Shown in pieces: positions 1-8,034 of a stretch of 64,000 bases of DNA; the stretch's first letter is position 1, and every line of letters starts with the position of its first letter. Location of the stretch: positions 124,001 to 188,000 of the forward strand of contig CAKVIG010000003.1 in NCBI GenBank assembly GCA_934754515.1. The letters are read 5' to 3'. Origin of the DNA: an uncultured Candidatus Melainabacteria bacterium. Its GTDB lineage: Bacteria > Cyanobacteriota > Vampirovibrionia > Gastranaerophilales > Gastranaerophilaceae. The translations under genes were made by a program, and so were the position numbers. The notes beneath the pieces are model-generated. The model was given only the letters and a program-made list of their open reading frames with translations, was not told where the DNA came from and did no database searches.

Positions 1-1568
1 TTCACGTCAACAAAATTACAAACCAAAGCAATTTTTTCATAAACAAAACTCAAAACATGATTGTAGAATTTTTCTAAAAGCTTTGGCGTCTTTGTTAATT
101 TTATAAGCCAATTTTTTGTATAACAAATGTACACGAAAATCCAACCTGCAAGCGCAGTATAAAAAGGTTCTGCAATTTTGTATTCACTATGGCGTCTTAT
201 AAAGAAATAAAACGCAATATTCAAAACGAATAATATAGCAATCGGTAAATACTCTGCCCAATCAATTTTATTTTCCAACTTTTCGTCTAAAATCATCAGA
301 ATTGAAATTCTAATTATATAAAAAGCTGTTATAAATGAAACTACACAAAATAAAACTGCACCTATTCCGCTAAGCGAACCGAACAAAATTTCTTTAGCGA
401 CCATGCCTGAGAAGATTAAACCTGAAAGGCTAAGCGCACCGAGCAAAAATGTAACATATCCGACATAGCTGTTTTTTGTAGCTAATGACAGAAATAGCAT
501 TGATTTAATAAGAGCGTGAGCGATTAAAAATACAATTGCAGCTTTCACGTTTTGCGCACCTACTGCTAAAAACATCAAACCTAGATTTGCAGAAGTTGAG
601 TATGCCAAAACTTTCTTCGGATGAGTTTCAATAGAAGCTAGAATTGAGCAAACAAGTGCCGTTAAGAATCCCAGAATCATTATAAAAATGAGTAAATTGT
701 TATCTAAACTAAAAAACGGCAACATTCTTATAAGCAAATAAACGCCCGCGACAACCATTGTTGCGGAGTGCAAAAGGGCACTAACAGGAAGTTCCGCTTC
801 CATCGCGTCCTGTAACCAAGTATAAAACGGAAATTGAGCTGATTTTACAGCTGCGCCTACAATAAACAAACCGCTAATCAAATAAAACATAGGAGTTGAA
901 GTGTATGCACTTAATAGTGTTGAAATTGCGTTCATATCTTCAAACGACAAAGTCGCAAAAGAAGAATTTCCTGCGTAATTATACATAAAATAAGAAACCG
1001 AAATTATACCGGCTAATAAAGCTGTATCGCCAACTCTATTCATCAAAAATACTCGTCTTGAGGCGTCTGATTTTTCTTTCTTTTTGTAGTCAAAACCGAT
1101 TAGCAAATATGACATTACTCCGACAAGTTCCCAAAAGAAATACATTTGGAAAAGGTTTGGACTGAATAAAAGTCCTGCCATTGTGAAATTAAATAAATTC
1201 AAGTATGCAAAAAATCTGTAATTTTTTGCTTCGTTTTTCATATAAGATATTGAAAACGCTTGCACCAAAAAGCTTATGACAAACAAACAAAGAGCTATTA
1301 TAAGTGATAATTTATCTATATGTACTCCGCAAGTAATCATAAAATTATTTATTTTTATAAACGAAAAACTTTGTTCGATTGTTTCTTCGAATTTAAGTAA
1401 ACTGGTTGAGCATAAAAGTGCACCCAAAAAAGATGACAAAAGTGTCAATGTATAAATAATTCTTTTATTTACATAAACAGAGAAAAATCTTCCGCACATT
1501 ATGATTAAAAATATCCATAATGGGAGAAGCAGAATCAGGTAGGTGTTGTCTAGTATTATGTTTGGCAT
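1..1568 (-). CDS. nuoL: NADH-quinone oxidoreductase subunit L (partial, 3' end outside window)
   Basis: This is the antiporter-like membrane subunit of complex I that carries part of the proton pathway. The reading frame starts with ATG at 1568 (M-P-N-I-I-L-D) and stays open for 522 codons to the window edge, against about 610-640 in complete NuoL, so the C-terminal lateral-helix region is missing only because of the cut. The translation is a run of hydrophobic helices with family landmarks: FFWELVGVMSYLLIGF, then NRVGDTALLAG, then the segment around TWLQDAMEAELPVSALLHSA with the pump glutamate and lysine region, and HALIKSMLFL. It is the last visible gene of the nuoA-L order; nuoM and nuoN would be expected further left. 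A 234-base gap holding an inverted-repeat element separates it from nuoK, and no clear Shine-Dalgarno sequence precedes the ATG. Confidence 0.93.
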   Translation of the reverse strand, partial: MPNIILDNTYLILLLPLWIFLIIMCGRFFSVYVNKRIIYTLTLLSSFLGALLCSTSLLKFEETIEQSFSFIKINNFMITCGVHIDKLSLIIALCLFVISFLVQAFSISYMKNEAKNYRFFAYLNLFNFTMAGLLFSPNLFQMYFFWELVGVMSYLLIGFDYKKKEKSDASRRVFLMNRVGDTALLAGIISVSYFMYNYAGNSSFATLSFEDMNAISTLLSAYTSTPMFYLISGLFIVGAAVKSAQFPFYTWLQDAMEAELPVSALLHSATMVVAGVYLLIRMLPFFSLDNNLLIFIMILGFLTALVCSILASIETHPKKVLAYSTSANLGLMFLAVGAQNVKAAIVFLIAHALIKSMLFLSLATKNSYVGYVTFLLGALSLSGLIFSGMVAKEILFGSLSGIGAVLFCVVSFITAFYIIRISILMILDEKLENKIDWAEYLPIAILFVLNIAFYFFIRRHSEYKIAEPFYTALAGWIFVYICYTKNWLIKLTKTPKLLEKFYNHVLSFVYEKIALVCNFVDV

Positions 1569-1576
1569 ATTAGGTG

Positions 1577-1785
1577 GGGAATAAGGTTCTGTGGCGTTAG
1601 CCCCTCTCCAAGGGGGAGGGTAGAATTTCAAGTTGAGCTTTGCGAAACTTAGAAATTCGGGTGGGGGATGTTCTTTAGTACAATTATAATAAGCCCCCTC
1701 ACGAAGTTGTAACACTCGTCATAGCCTCGCTAACAACTTCTCCCTCCCCCTTGGAGAGGGGCTAACGCTCTAATCCTTTATTCCC
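1577..1785. repeat. MITE-like inverted-repeat element, copy 1 (nuoL-nuoK gap)
   Basis: The ends are a perfect 27-bp inverted repeat (1594-1620 against 1742-1768, beginning GCGTTAGCCCCTCTCC). It extends imperfectly outward to GGGAATAA at 1577-1584 and its complement at 1778-1785. The interior holds two more stem-forming halves, around AATTTCAAGTT/AACTTAGAAATT and GAAGTTGT/ACAACTTC. The core 1602-1763 matches 2134-2295 without gaps and with only about four base differences. It has no coding capacity. Confidence 0.9.
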
Positions 1786-1802
1786 TTCTAATTCCCCCTT
1801 TC

Positions 1803-2102
1803 TTATAAATCACTATATTTATCTATATTATCACTTTCTTTTTTCTGAAACATCAGATAAAAGATATATAATGCAACTGCGAGTTCTACTGCACCTAAGC
1901 CGATATAAAATAACGAGATTATATAACCTTCAAAATTTATATTGTCGCAATAAGTTGCAAAGGTTATAAAATTTATGTTTATACCTAAAAGCATAAATTC
2001 AATAGAGATTAAAATTTTTATTACACTCTTCAATAGAACCGAACCCAAAAGCCCGATTAGGAAGAGTAGTAAGCCTATAAACAAGTAGTGGTAGATAGTC
2101 AT
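1803..2102 (-). CDS. nuoK: NADH-quinone oxidoreductase subunit K
   Basis: This is a small complex I membrane subunit of 99 residues, the normal family length. It has three predicted transmembrane helices (about 4-24, 28-50, 61-84). Two buried glutamates typical of the proton path are present: Glu35 in ISIEFMLLGININ (helix 2) and Glu73 in GAVELAVAL (helix 3), matching the positions known from E. coli NuoK. The gene lies in the nuo order between nuoJ and nuoL but is isolated on both sides by copies of the same ~160-210-bp inverted-repeat element, whereas the upstream nuo genes overlap or nearly touch. Its charged C-terminal tail (KKESDNIDKYSDL) is slightly extended. Confidence 0.95.
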   Translation of the reverse strand: MTIYHYLFIGLLLFLIGLLGSVLLKSVIKILISIEFMLLGININFITFATYCDNINFEGYIISLFYIGLGAVELAVALYIFYLMFQKKESDNIDKYSDL

Positions 2103-2111
2103 AACTTAGAA

Positions 2112-2308
2112 AAAGAATAAGGTAACTGCTATTCCCTCTCCACGGGGGAGGGTAGAATTTCAAGTTGAGCTTTGCGAAACTTAGAAATTCGGGTGGGGGA
2201 TGTTCTTTAGTACAATTATAATAAGCCCCCTCACGAAGTTGTAACACTCGCCATAGGCTCGCTAACAACTTCTCCCTCCCCCTTGGAGAGGGGCTTACGC
2301 CTTATTCT
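2112..2308. repeat. MITE-like inverted-repeat element, copy 2 (nuoK-nuoJ gap)
   Basis: This second copy of the element is in the same orientation as copy 1, with positions 2134-2295 aligning to 1602-1763. Its outer arms read AGAATAAGG on the left and CCTTATTCT on the right, so the inverted repeat reaches the nuoJ stop region. Differences from copy 1 are single bases, for example in the left arm and in the GCCATAGGCTCGC segment. Confidence 0.88.
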
Positions 2309-2832
2309 CTTTTTCCTCCCCTCCTTTCCAACATCGAAATTCCTGCAATTACAATCAAAAGCAGTAATGAAACAAGTTCAAATGCCCAAACATAGTCCAC
2401 AAAAATTCCTTTTGCAAACGCTGAAATATTATCAAATGCAGTTATATGCGCTGTATCCATCAAGTTAAATGTGTCAGGCATCATAACAAGCGACATCATA
2501 ATTAAATAAACAAATGCCAATACAAAAATTCCTGCGGACATAATTGTTACGTATGGCAATATAAATTTTTTATTGTCAGATTCATCTTTTTTAGGTTTGC
2601 CCCTGAACATTATTGAAATTCCAATAATTATTGGTACAGCAAGCCCGTAAACTGCTGCTTGAATAATTGCGTTATATTCTGAACCTAATATAAAAAATAT
2701 TACTGCACCAAAAAAGAAAACTAAAATTGCCCAAAGAAGTGAATAAATGACATTCTTTGCGAACAATGAAAGCAAGGCGAATAATATTATGCCAACTGAT
2801 GCTATATAGAAAAATACAGGATTATTCAGCAT
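2302..2832 (-). CDS. nuoJ: NADH-quinone oxidoreductase subunit J
   Basis: This membrane subunit of complex I has 176 residues and five predicted helices. The N-terminal helix (FFYIASVGIILFALLSLF) is followed by VIYSLLWAILVFFFGAVIFF and the conserved AIIQAAVYGLAVPIIIGISIMF segment, where the family carries its pi-bulge helix. Two C-terminal helices and a basic tail (LERRGGKRE) follow. It overlaps the end of nuoI by 11 bases, consistent with translational coupling, and is followed by a repeat element before nuoK. The sequence is ordinary for the family apart from a charged KPKKDESDNKK loop near residue 80. Confidence 0.93.
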   Translation of the reverse strand: MLNNPVFFYIASVGIILFALLSLFAKNVIYSLLWAILVFFFGAVIFFILGSEYNAIIQAAVYGLAVPIIIGISIMFRGKPKKDESDNKKFILPYVTIMSAGIFVLAFVYLIMMSLVMMPDTFNLMDTAHITAFDNISAFAKGIFVDYVWAFELVSLLLLIVIAGISMLERRGGKRE

Positions 2833-3193
2833 TATTCACCTCGTCAAATGTTAAAACCAAATCTTCTTTTTTGTCCGTTGCGAGTTCATATTCTTTTGTC
2901 ATTCGAACCGCAGATTTTGGACAATGATAAACACAATTTCCGCAGAATATACATTTTTTCATATCTATTTTGTAAACCGTTTTTTCTGGCGTTTTATCAA
3001 TACTAATTGCACCTGTCGGACAAACTTTTTGACAAATTCTGCAACCGACACAGCCTTTTACCTCTAATTTACCACGAAATTCGTCATTTAATTCACGACG
3101 TTTTTCAGGATATTCCAATGTTACAGGTTTTTTAAACAAGTGTTTGAAAACCGTCCATAAACCGTCCCACAAAGCTTTAATTTCGTTTAGCAC
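2822..3193 (-). CDS. nuoI: NADH-quinone oxidoreductase subunit I (2x[4Fe-4S])
   Basis: This peripheral-arm ferredoxin-like subunit passes electrons to NuoB. It is 123 residues long. Two complete 4Fe-4S motifs are visible: GCVGCRICQKVCP (Cys48, 51, 54, 58) and KKCIFCGNCVYHCP (Cys81, 84, 87, 91). An N-terminal segment (ALWDGLWTVFKHLFKKPVTLEYPE) resembles the amphipathic membrane-contact region of the family. It overlaps nuoH by 7 bases and nuoJ by 11. It is shorter than E. coli NuoI (about 180), close to the short forms of 11-subunit-type complexes, and no NuoE, F or G gene is seen beside it, so its electron donor is not defined here. Confidence 0.94.
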   Translation of the reverse strand: MLNEIKALWDGLWTVFKHLFKKPVTLEYPEKRRELNDEFRGKLEVKGCVGCRICQKVCPTGAISIDKTPEKTVYKIDMKKCIFCGNCVYHCPKSAVRMTKEYELATDKKEDLVLTFDEVNNAE

Positions 3194-4257
3194 AACTGAC
3201 CTCCAAACTTAATTAAAACCATTGCAAAAAGGTTTAGTATAGAAATCGGAAGCAAATATGTCCACGAAAATTTAAGTAAATCAAAAGACGCAAGTCTTGG
3301 AAGCGTTGCCCTTATCCAAATCATAACAAATATTATTAAAGAAGCTTTTAGAAATAGCCAAAAAGCTTGTTCAAAGTAGATTAAAAACGAATTACTAAAC
3401 AAGTATTTCCCAAACGGTGAAAGATATCCGCCAAAGAATAAAATCGCGATAAACATTGCATTTGCAAACATCAAACCATATTCGCTCAAATAAAATATTG
3501 CAAATCTCATGCCTGAATATTCAGTATTATAGCCGCAAATCAATTCACTTTCGGCTTCCGGCAAATCAAACGGACAACGATTGAGTTCTGCTAAAACACA
3601 GATAAACATTATTATTAACCCTAAAATACAAGGGATTCCGAACCAACCGAAAATACCCCATTTTGAACTTTGCGCCAAAGTGATTGATGTCATATTCATT
3701 GATGAAGCTAAAACTACAACCGATAAAACCGCAAAGGTTATAGGCAGTTCGTAGCTCAAGATTTGCGCAATACTTCGCATTGCACCCATTAACGAATACT
3801 TATTATTACTTGCCCAACCCGCAAGAAAAATACTTAAAACAGGAAATGCAACCAATATCAAATAAAGAATTACATTAGTTTGAGTGTTTACAAACGTAAA
3901 TTCCGAACTGTACGGAATTATTCCAACCGCTGCAAACATCGGTATAAAAACAAGAATCGGTGCAATATTGAACAATATTCTATCAACCTTGTTAGGCGTA
4001 ATATTTTCTTTGCACAAAAGCTTTAAAGCATCGGCTATTGTTTGTAAAAGTCCCCAATATCCGACTCTGTTCGGACCTTTTCTTTGAGTAAAAAATCCCA
4101 GAAGTTTTCTCTCTGCAAGCACCAAGAAAATTACAACAACCAAAAGTGCAGCTGCAACTATGCAAAAAGGTATAAAGTAGAAAGTGATATCCCCAAAAAG
4201 CTTAGGAATATTATATTTTGCTAAAAATTCTATATATAAAAAATAAAGGTAATTCAC
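3187..4257 (-). CDS. nuoH: NADH-quinone oxidoreductase subunit H
   Basis: This membrane subunit forms the quinone chamber together with NuoB and NuoD. It has 356 residues and eight predicted helices. Landmarks are the first loop after helix 1 (LAERKLLGFFTQRKGPNRVG), the acidic loop PFDLPEAESELICGYNTEYSG near residues 230-250, and FLKASLIIFVMIWIRATLPR toward the end. Translation begins at a GTG two bases after the nuoD stop, which suggests re-initiation by the same ribosome. All signature loop residues appear intact. Confidence 0.95.
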   Translation of the reverse strand: MNYLYFLYIEFLAKYNIPKLFGDITFYFIPFCIVAAALLVVVIFLVLAERKLLGFFTQRKGPNRVGYWGLLQTIADALKLLCKENITPNKVDRILFNIAPILVFIPMFAAVGIIPYSSEFTFVNTQTNVILYLILVAFPVLSIFLAGWASNNKYSLMGAMRSIAQILSYELPITFAVLSVVVLASSMNMTSITLAQSSKWGIFGWFGIPCILGLIIMFICVLAELNRCPFDLPEAESELICGYNTEYSGMRFAIFYLSEYGLMFANAMFIAILFFGGYLSPFGKYLFSNSFLIYFEQAFWLFLKASLIIFVMIWIRATLPRLASFDLLKFSWTYLLPISILNLFAMVLIKFGGQLC

Positions 4258-4259
4258 TT

Positions 4260-5351
4260 CTACTTATCGACCTCTGGCAAAATTATATCTAAAGAACCTG
4301 CTATTGCAATAGCATCATTGAGGTATTCTCCAACCAATAATTCTCTCAAAAGATTTACCGAATAATAAGAACCCGTACGCCATTTTAAACGATAAGGTTT
4401 GTCAGAGCCTTCGGATTTTACATAACAGCATGCTAGTCCTCTTGGAGCTTCAATTTGAGAGAAATACTCACCTTCAGGCAATTTTAGATTTAGCGGATTA
4501 ATCAGTTTTTGCTCCAATTTATCAGCTTTTTTCAAATAATCCAATGCCTGATGAACTATATTCATGCTCTCTTTTATTTCCAGAATTCTTGCTTTGTATC
4601 TCGCCCAAGAATCTTGTTCGTCCATAACAATAGTTCTAAAGTCAAAACCTTTGTACAAAGCATCTTGATTTCTGAAATCCAAATCAAAACCGCTTGCTCT
4701 TAAGTTGACTCCCGTAATTGCGTAATTGAAAGCTTTTTCTTGTGTCAAAATCCCCTTACCGACAGTTCTTCTTAAAACAATCGGATTTTCTGTAATAAGT
4801 TTTTCGTAATCGTTCAATTTCTCAGGCAATATCGAAAGAATTTCTTCTACATCTTCCAAATAATCAATATCCTTGCGCACTCCGCCAAATTGAAAATAAT
4901 TATACATCATTCTCTGACCCGTCAGGCGTTCAAAATATCTGAGAATCATCTCACGTTCTCTAAAAGCATAAAAGAACGGTGAAACAGCACCCAAATCCAT
5001 AAGAAACGCACCTATCCAAAGCAGGTGGGAAGATATTCTGTTGAGTTCAAGCAACATGACTCTTATTGCGCGGATTTTGTCCGAAATCTCAACATTCACA
5101 GCCTTTTCTACGATATCACAAAGTAATTGTGAATAGAAAAATCCTGCTAAATAATCAATTCTGTCTACGCATGGCAAATATTGAATATAATTAAGTTTCT
5201 CTGCCATTTTCTCCATACCGCGGTGAAGATAGCCGACATCGGGTTCGCACGACAAAATTTTCTCGCCTTCCAATTCTAAAATCAAGCGAAGAACACCGTG
5301 CGTAGACGGATGTTGCGGTCCAAGGTTTAATCTAAGCTTTGTTGTCGTCAT
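4260..5351 (-). CDS. nuoD: NADH-quinone oxidoreductase subunit D
   Basis: This 49-kDa-type subunit lines the quinone site next to NuoB. It has 363 residues, a separate NuoD rather than a NuoCD fusion. Key segments are LGPQHPSTHGVLRL (His14 and His18), GYLHRGMEKMAE, LPCVDRIDYLAG and, near the C-terminus, IEAPRGLACCYVKSEG. Its start overlaps the end of nuoC by 20 bases. The length and motifs are normal for the family; compared with the related hydrogenase large subunits, the nickel-ligand cysteines are absent, as expected for a true NuoD. Confidence 0.95.
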   Translation of the reverse strand: MTTTKLRLNLGPQHPSTHGVLRLILELEGEKILSCEPDVGYLHRGMEKMAEKLNYIQYLPCVDRIDYLAGFFYSQLLCDIVEKAVNVEISDKIRAIRVMLLELNRISSHLLWIGAFLMDLGAVSPFFYAFREREMILRYFERLTGQRMMYNYFQFGGVRKDIDYLEDVEEILSILPEKLNDYEKLITENPIVLRRTVGKGILTQEKAFNYAITGVNLRASGFDLDFRNQDALYKGFDFRTIVMDEQDSWARYKARILEIKESMNIVHQALDYLKKADKLEQKLINPLNLKLPEGEYFSQIEAPRGLACCYVKSEGSDKPYRLKWRTGSYYSVNLLRELLVGEYLNDAIAIAGSLDIILPEVDK

Positions 5352-5766
5352 TCCACGCTAACCTCGTATCGTCTTGAACATAATCTTTGCGGAGCGGAAA
5401 ACCTTTCCAATCGTCCGGCATGTAAAGTCGTTTCAGATTTTCGTTACCTTTAAATTTTACTCCGAATAAATCGAAAATCTCGTTTTCATCAGCAATAGCT
5501 GATTTGAATATATCTGTAACGGTTTCAACTTCATCTTTCACAACAATTGATATAAACAAATCTTCTTCATCACCAGTCGAATACAAGTGATAGATAAGTT
5601 CCGTTTTACCATCTCCTGCATCTGCTGCAATAATTTCTTTTAGAATATCGTAAGTATAGGTTTCCACGACAAACTTAATAACTTCATACAAATTCGATTT
5701 GATAACTATTTTATTTCCTTCGAGTTCGCAATTTTCAAAAACTCTCATAAACTCTTTATAGTTCAC
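5332..5766 (-). CDS. nuoC: NADH-quinone oxidoreductase subunit C
   Basis: This hydrophilic 30-kDa-type subunit stabilises the NuoD/NuoI region of the peripheral arm. It has 144 residues, at the short end for the family. The diagnostic C-terminal stretch is present: EIFDLFGVKFKGNENLKRLY, then DDWKGFPLRKDY. The start is GTG, overlapping the nuoB TGA by four bases, and the 3' end overlaps nuoD by 20 bases. A variable N-terminal domain (residues 1-70) shows little recognisable conservation. Confidence 0.92.
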   Translation of the reverse strand: MNYKEFMRVFENCELEGNKIVIKSNLYEVIKFVVETYTYDILKEIIAADAGDGKTELIYHLYSTGDEEDLFISIVVKDEVETVTDIFKSAIADENEIFDLFGVKFKGNENLKRLYMPDDWKGFPLRKDYVQDDTRLAWNDDNKA

Positions 5767-6296
5767 CGCGTACCTCCTTTGAGTTCTAAAATTCCATTTT
5801 TTTCTTTCAGCATGGAAACATGCGACTCTACAAACTTTTTTCTATCCATCACTGTTTCTTGTTTAATTTTTTCTTGCAATTTTCTAACAGCATCAATTAA
5901 GGCTTCCGGTCTTGGCGGACACATTGGCAAATATATGTCTACAGGTATAATTTTGTCTATTCCGTTCACAACAGAATAAGAAGTTTCTGCAAACATTCCA
6001 CCACCACAAGTACAAGCACCCATTGCAATTACATACTTCGGCTCCGGCATTTGTTCATACAACCTCAAAAGTACAGGTGCCATTTTATGTGTAATTGTTC
6101 CTGCACAAATCAGTAAATCTGCCTGACGAGGCGAACCTCTAAAAACTTCAGAACCGAATCTTGCTATATCATTATCGGATGCTACTGTTTGCATCATCTC
6201 AATACCACAGCAAGAAGTTGCAAAAGTAAGTGGCCACAAAGAATTCGCTCTGCTCCAATTAAGAATTGTATCCATTGAAGTTACTACAAAATTCAT
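5763..6296 (-). CDS. nuoB: NADH-quinone oxidoreductase subunit B
   Basis: This subunit carries cluster N2, the last Fe-S centre before quinone. I place the start at the ATG whose A is shared with the nuoA stop (TGATG), preceded by GAGG eight bases upstream, giving 177 residues; an upstream in-frame GTG would add three. The N2 ligands are all visible: the tandem Cys in TSCCGIEM (Cys29, Cys30), Cys95 in AMGACTCGGG and Cys126 in LPMCPPRP. The length and motifs are those of a standard NuoB rather than a hydrogenase small subunit. The gene is coupled by overlap on both sides. Confidence 0.95.
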   Translation of the reverse strand: MNFVVTSMDTILNWSRANSLWPLTFATSCCGIEMMQTVASDNDIARFGSEVFRGSPRQADLLICAGTITHKMAPVLLRLYEQMPEPKYVIAMGACTCGGGMFAETSYSVVNGIDKIIPVDIYLPMCPPRPEALIDAVRKLQEKIKQETVMDRKKFVESHVSMLKEKNGILELKGGTR

Positions 6297-6649
6297 CACA
6301 ACCACCTCAACATCTTTTTGTTTATGGCAAAAAATAAACCGCCAAGCAATAGTGCTATAAATACAAACGCCTCAATAATTGCAAATAACCCTAAAGCGTT
6401 TACTGATACTGCAAACGGATAGAGAAAGATTGTTTCAATGTCGAAAATCAAAAATAAAATCGCATAATTAAAATATTTCACATCAAACTCAATACGAGCA
6501 TCAGAGGAAGGTGTAATACCGCATTCATAAGTTTCGTTCTTTATAGCAGATTTTTTCCTATATTGACAGACAAAACCTGCAACTACCATTGCAATTGCAA
6601 AAAGTGCCGCCAAAATTATAAAGACTGCTAAACAAACTAATTCTTTCAT
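6296..6649 (-). CDS. nuoA: NADH-quinone oxidoreductase subunit A
   Basis: This is the first gene of the complex I operon. Its 117 residues form three transmembrane helices (about 4-28, 59-79, 85-107). The family signature YECGITPSSDARIEFDVKY follows helix 1 and carries the cysteine of the quinone-site loop; ILFLIFDIETIFLYPFA matches the conserved second helix. A good Shine-Dalgarno sequence, AGAAGGG, sits about ten bases before the ATG. The 130-base region upstream is very AT-rich, with short inverted repeats (AAATATTTT around 6667-6690 and ATAATAGATATTAT around 6694-6714) that may include the operon promoter. Confidence 0.95.
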   Translation of the reverse strand: MKELVCLAVFIILAALFAIAMVVAGFVCQYRKKSAIKNETYECGITPSSDARIEFDVKYFNYAILFLIFDIETIFLYPFAVSVNALGLFAIIEAFVFIALLLGGLFFAINKKMLRWL

Positions 6650-6784
6650 CAGCTTTTACCCTTCTGAAAATATTTTACTAAAAAATATTTCCATATAATA
6701 GATATTATTATGTAATATTAAGTTAATTTATATGCTCCAACTGATTAGATTTTTTTGAACATTAAAAATCTTTAAATTCAGTAT

Positions 6785-6824
6785 AAAAAAGGGCAAAAGT
6801 GTTTGTAACACTTTTGCCCTTTTT
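6785..6824 (-). terminator. Rho-independent terminator after the SRP RNA
   Basis: A GGGCAAAAGTGTT / AACACTTTTGCCC stem with a short loop is flanked by A6 on its left and T6 on its right. Read on the minus strand it ends the SRP RNA with a U-run. It is symmetrical enough to work in both directions. Confidence 0.85.
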
Positions 6825-6828
6825 TATA

Positions 6829-7084
6829 CCGTACCACTACCTATCGAAATACAGCCAAATTGATTTTGTTTACAAAATCTCCTTTTTAGAAATATGACAC
6901 CCGCAAGGGTTACCTTAGTGCTGCTATGCTTCCATCCTGACACGGTTCGATATCTTACGCCATCACAATCTAAATTATCAACAATCCTATAAACATAGGC
7001 AATTTTTCTGTACCCCTCACAGCAGGCTCTGCACCTCGCAATCGCTTCGAGTCGAGAGAACGCTACGTCCCCGTGGAGTACGGC
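6829..7084 (-). ncRNA. ffs: Signal recognition particle RNA, large (Alu-domain) form
   Basis: This is the RNA scaffold of SRP, which together with Ffh targets nascent membrane and secreted proteins. On the minus strand the S-domain core reads GTGTCAGGATGGAAGCATAG followed by CAGCACTAAGGTAACCC, matching the bacterial helix-8 consensus (GTCAGG, GGAAGCAGCA). The 5' part has Alu-domain features of the Bacillus-type RNA: GCCGTACTCCACGGGGACGT, then AGCGTTC, and a GAGGTGCAGAGCC stretch. The extreme ends pair (5' GCCGTAC with 3' GTACGGT), closing a rod of about 256 nt, near the ~270 nt of Bacillus scRNA and far longer than the 114-nt E. coli 4.5S RNA. The terminator follows directly. Exact ends are estimated from the pairing. 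Confidence 0.85.
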
Positions 7085-7105
7085 AAAGAAATCTTAACAT
7101 AAAAT

Positions 7106-7978
7106 TTAAAGGATTACAAGCTTATTGCCGGTAAGTTTAGCTTGTCTACCAATCGGAACAGTTATCTTTTCTCGCTCATGTGTAATCTTAAATCCAGCGG
7201 CTATTGGAATTTCAAGTTTTTGCGCCAATTCTTCAAAATATTCTTGCAGCCATTCTTCATTCCCGCAATCTAAAAAATCTCCCAACACAATTCCTTTGCA
7301 ATTTTGTTTAAATTTATCTATATTGATAAGTTGTTGGAACATTTTGTCAATTTTATAAACCGGTTCATTCAAATCTTCTGCAAAAAATATAAAATCCTCG
7401 TCTGGAATAAAATCTAAGCCACACAAAGATACTACAGTTGCTAAATTTCCACCCCAAACAATACCTTGCGCTGAACACTCTTTATAAATTTTATTGCCTT
7501 GAAATTGTAACTTTTCACCTTTAATTGCATCAAAAAAAGAGGTGTAGGAATTCCCCCGCCCCTTGAGGGAGGGGGTTAGGGGGTGGGATTCGTCCCCGAA
7601 ATCACTCGTCGCCATTGGTCCATGATAAACCACCATGCCGGTTTTCTTATAAATCATCAACAAAAGTGCTGTTACATCCGAAAACCCGCAAAAGATTTTT
7701 GGATTTTTTTTAATCAAATTATAATCAATTTTATTAACTAATCTAATTGCGCCATAACCGCCTCTTGCGCACATGATTATATCAATTTCCGAATCAGAAA
7801 AGAATTTGTGTAATTCTTCCAACTTTTTGTCGTCACTTCCTGCCAAATATCTGTCTTTATCAAAAATATTCTCAGAAAGTTTAACATTAAACCCTTCTGT
7901 TTTAAAAAACTTTTTAGCATTCAAAACTTTTTCTCTATCGCAAGCACCTGAAAGTGCAATAATTCCAATAGTCTTCAT
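7106..7978 (-). CDS. ldcA: Muramoyltetrapeptide (LD-)carboxypeptidase, S66 family
   Basis: This enzyme cleaves the terminal D-Ala from tetrapeptide stems during peptidoglycan recycling in the cytoplasm. It has 290 residues. S66 motifs are ARGGYG (71-76), the nucleophile region FCGFSDVT (Ser100), HGPM (119-122), the catalytic glutamate region FFAEDLNEPVY (Glu201) and the histidine in ITHEREKITVPIG (His267). Residues 129-144 (GDESHPLTPSLKGRGNS) are encoded by a palindromic intergenic-type repeat inserted in frame right after the conserved HGPM block, where the family has a variable loop. There is no Shine-Dalgarno sequence; TATAAT lies exactly six bases before the ATG, predicting a leaderless mRNA. 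Confidence 0.88.
   Translation of the reverse strand: MKTIGIIALSGACDREKVLNAKKFFKTEGFNVKLSENIFDKDRYLAGSDDKKLEELHKFFSDSEIDIIMCARGGYGAIRLVNKIDYNLIKKNPKIFCGFSDVTALLLMIYKKTGMVVYHGPMATSDFGDESHPLTPSLKGRGNSYTSFFDAIKGEKLQFQGNKIYKECSAQGIVWGGNLATVVSLCGLDFIPDEDFIFFAEDLNEPVYKIDKMFQQLINIDKFKQNCKGIVLGDFLDCGNEEWLQEYFEELAQKLEIPIAAGFKITHEREKITVPIGRQAKLTGNKLVIL
7547..7600. repeat. Palindromic repeat inserted within the ldcA reading frame
   Basis: The top strand reads TTCCCCCGCCCCTTGAGGGA then GGGGGTTAGGGGGTGGGATT. It is the same kind of CT-rich/AG-rich palindrome seen between genes elsewhere in the window. Its insertion keeps the ldcA frame open and adds about 16 residues. Confidence 0.75.
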
Positions 7979-8034
7979 AGAATGATTATATAATTTTACG
8001 CTATATTTGTAAAGCTAATTGCTTTTGTAATTAG

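Noticed and set aside
1999..2268. Open frame of 89 codons across nuoK and a repeat element
   Set aside because: It is antisense-free but runs through the inverted repeat and in another frame of nuoK; its translation (KEHPPPEFLSF) is a typical artefact of such repeats.
2283..2468. Plus-strand frame of 61 codons opposite nuoJ
   Set aside because: It begins in the repeat and shadows nuoJ; there is no ribosome site.
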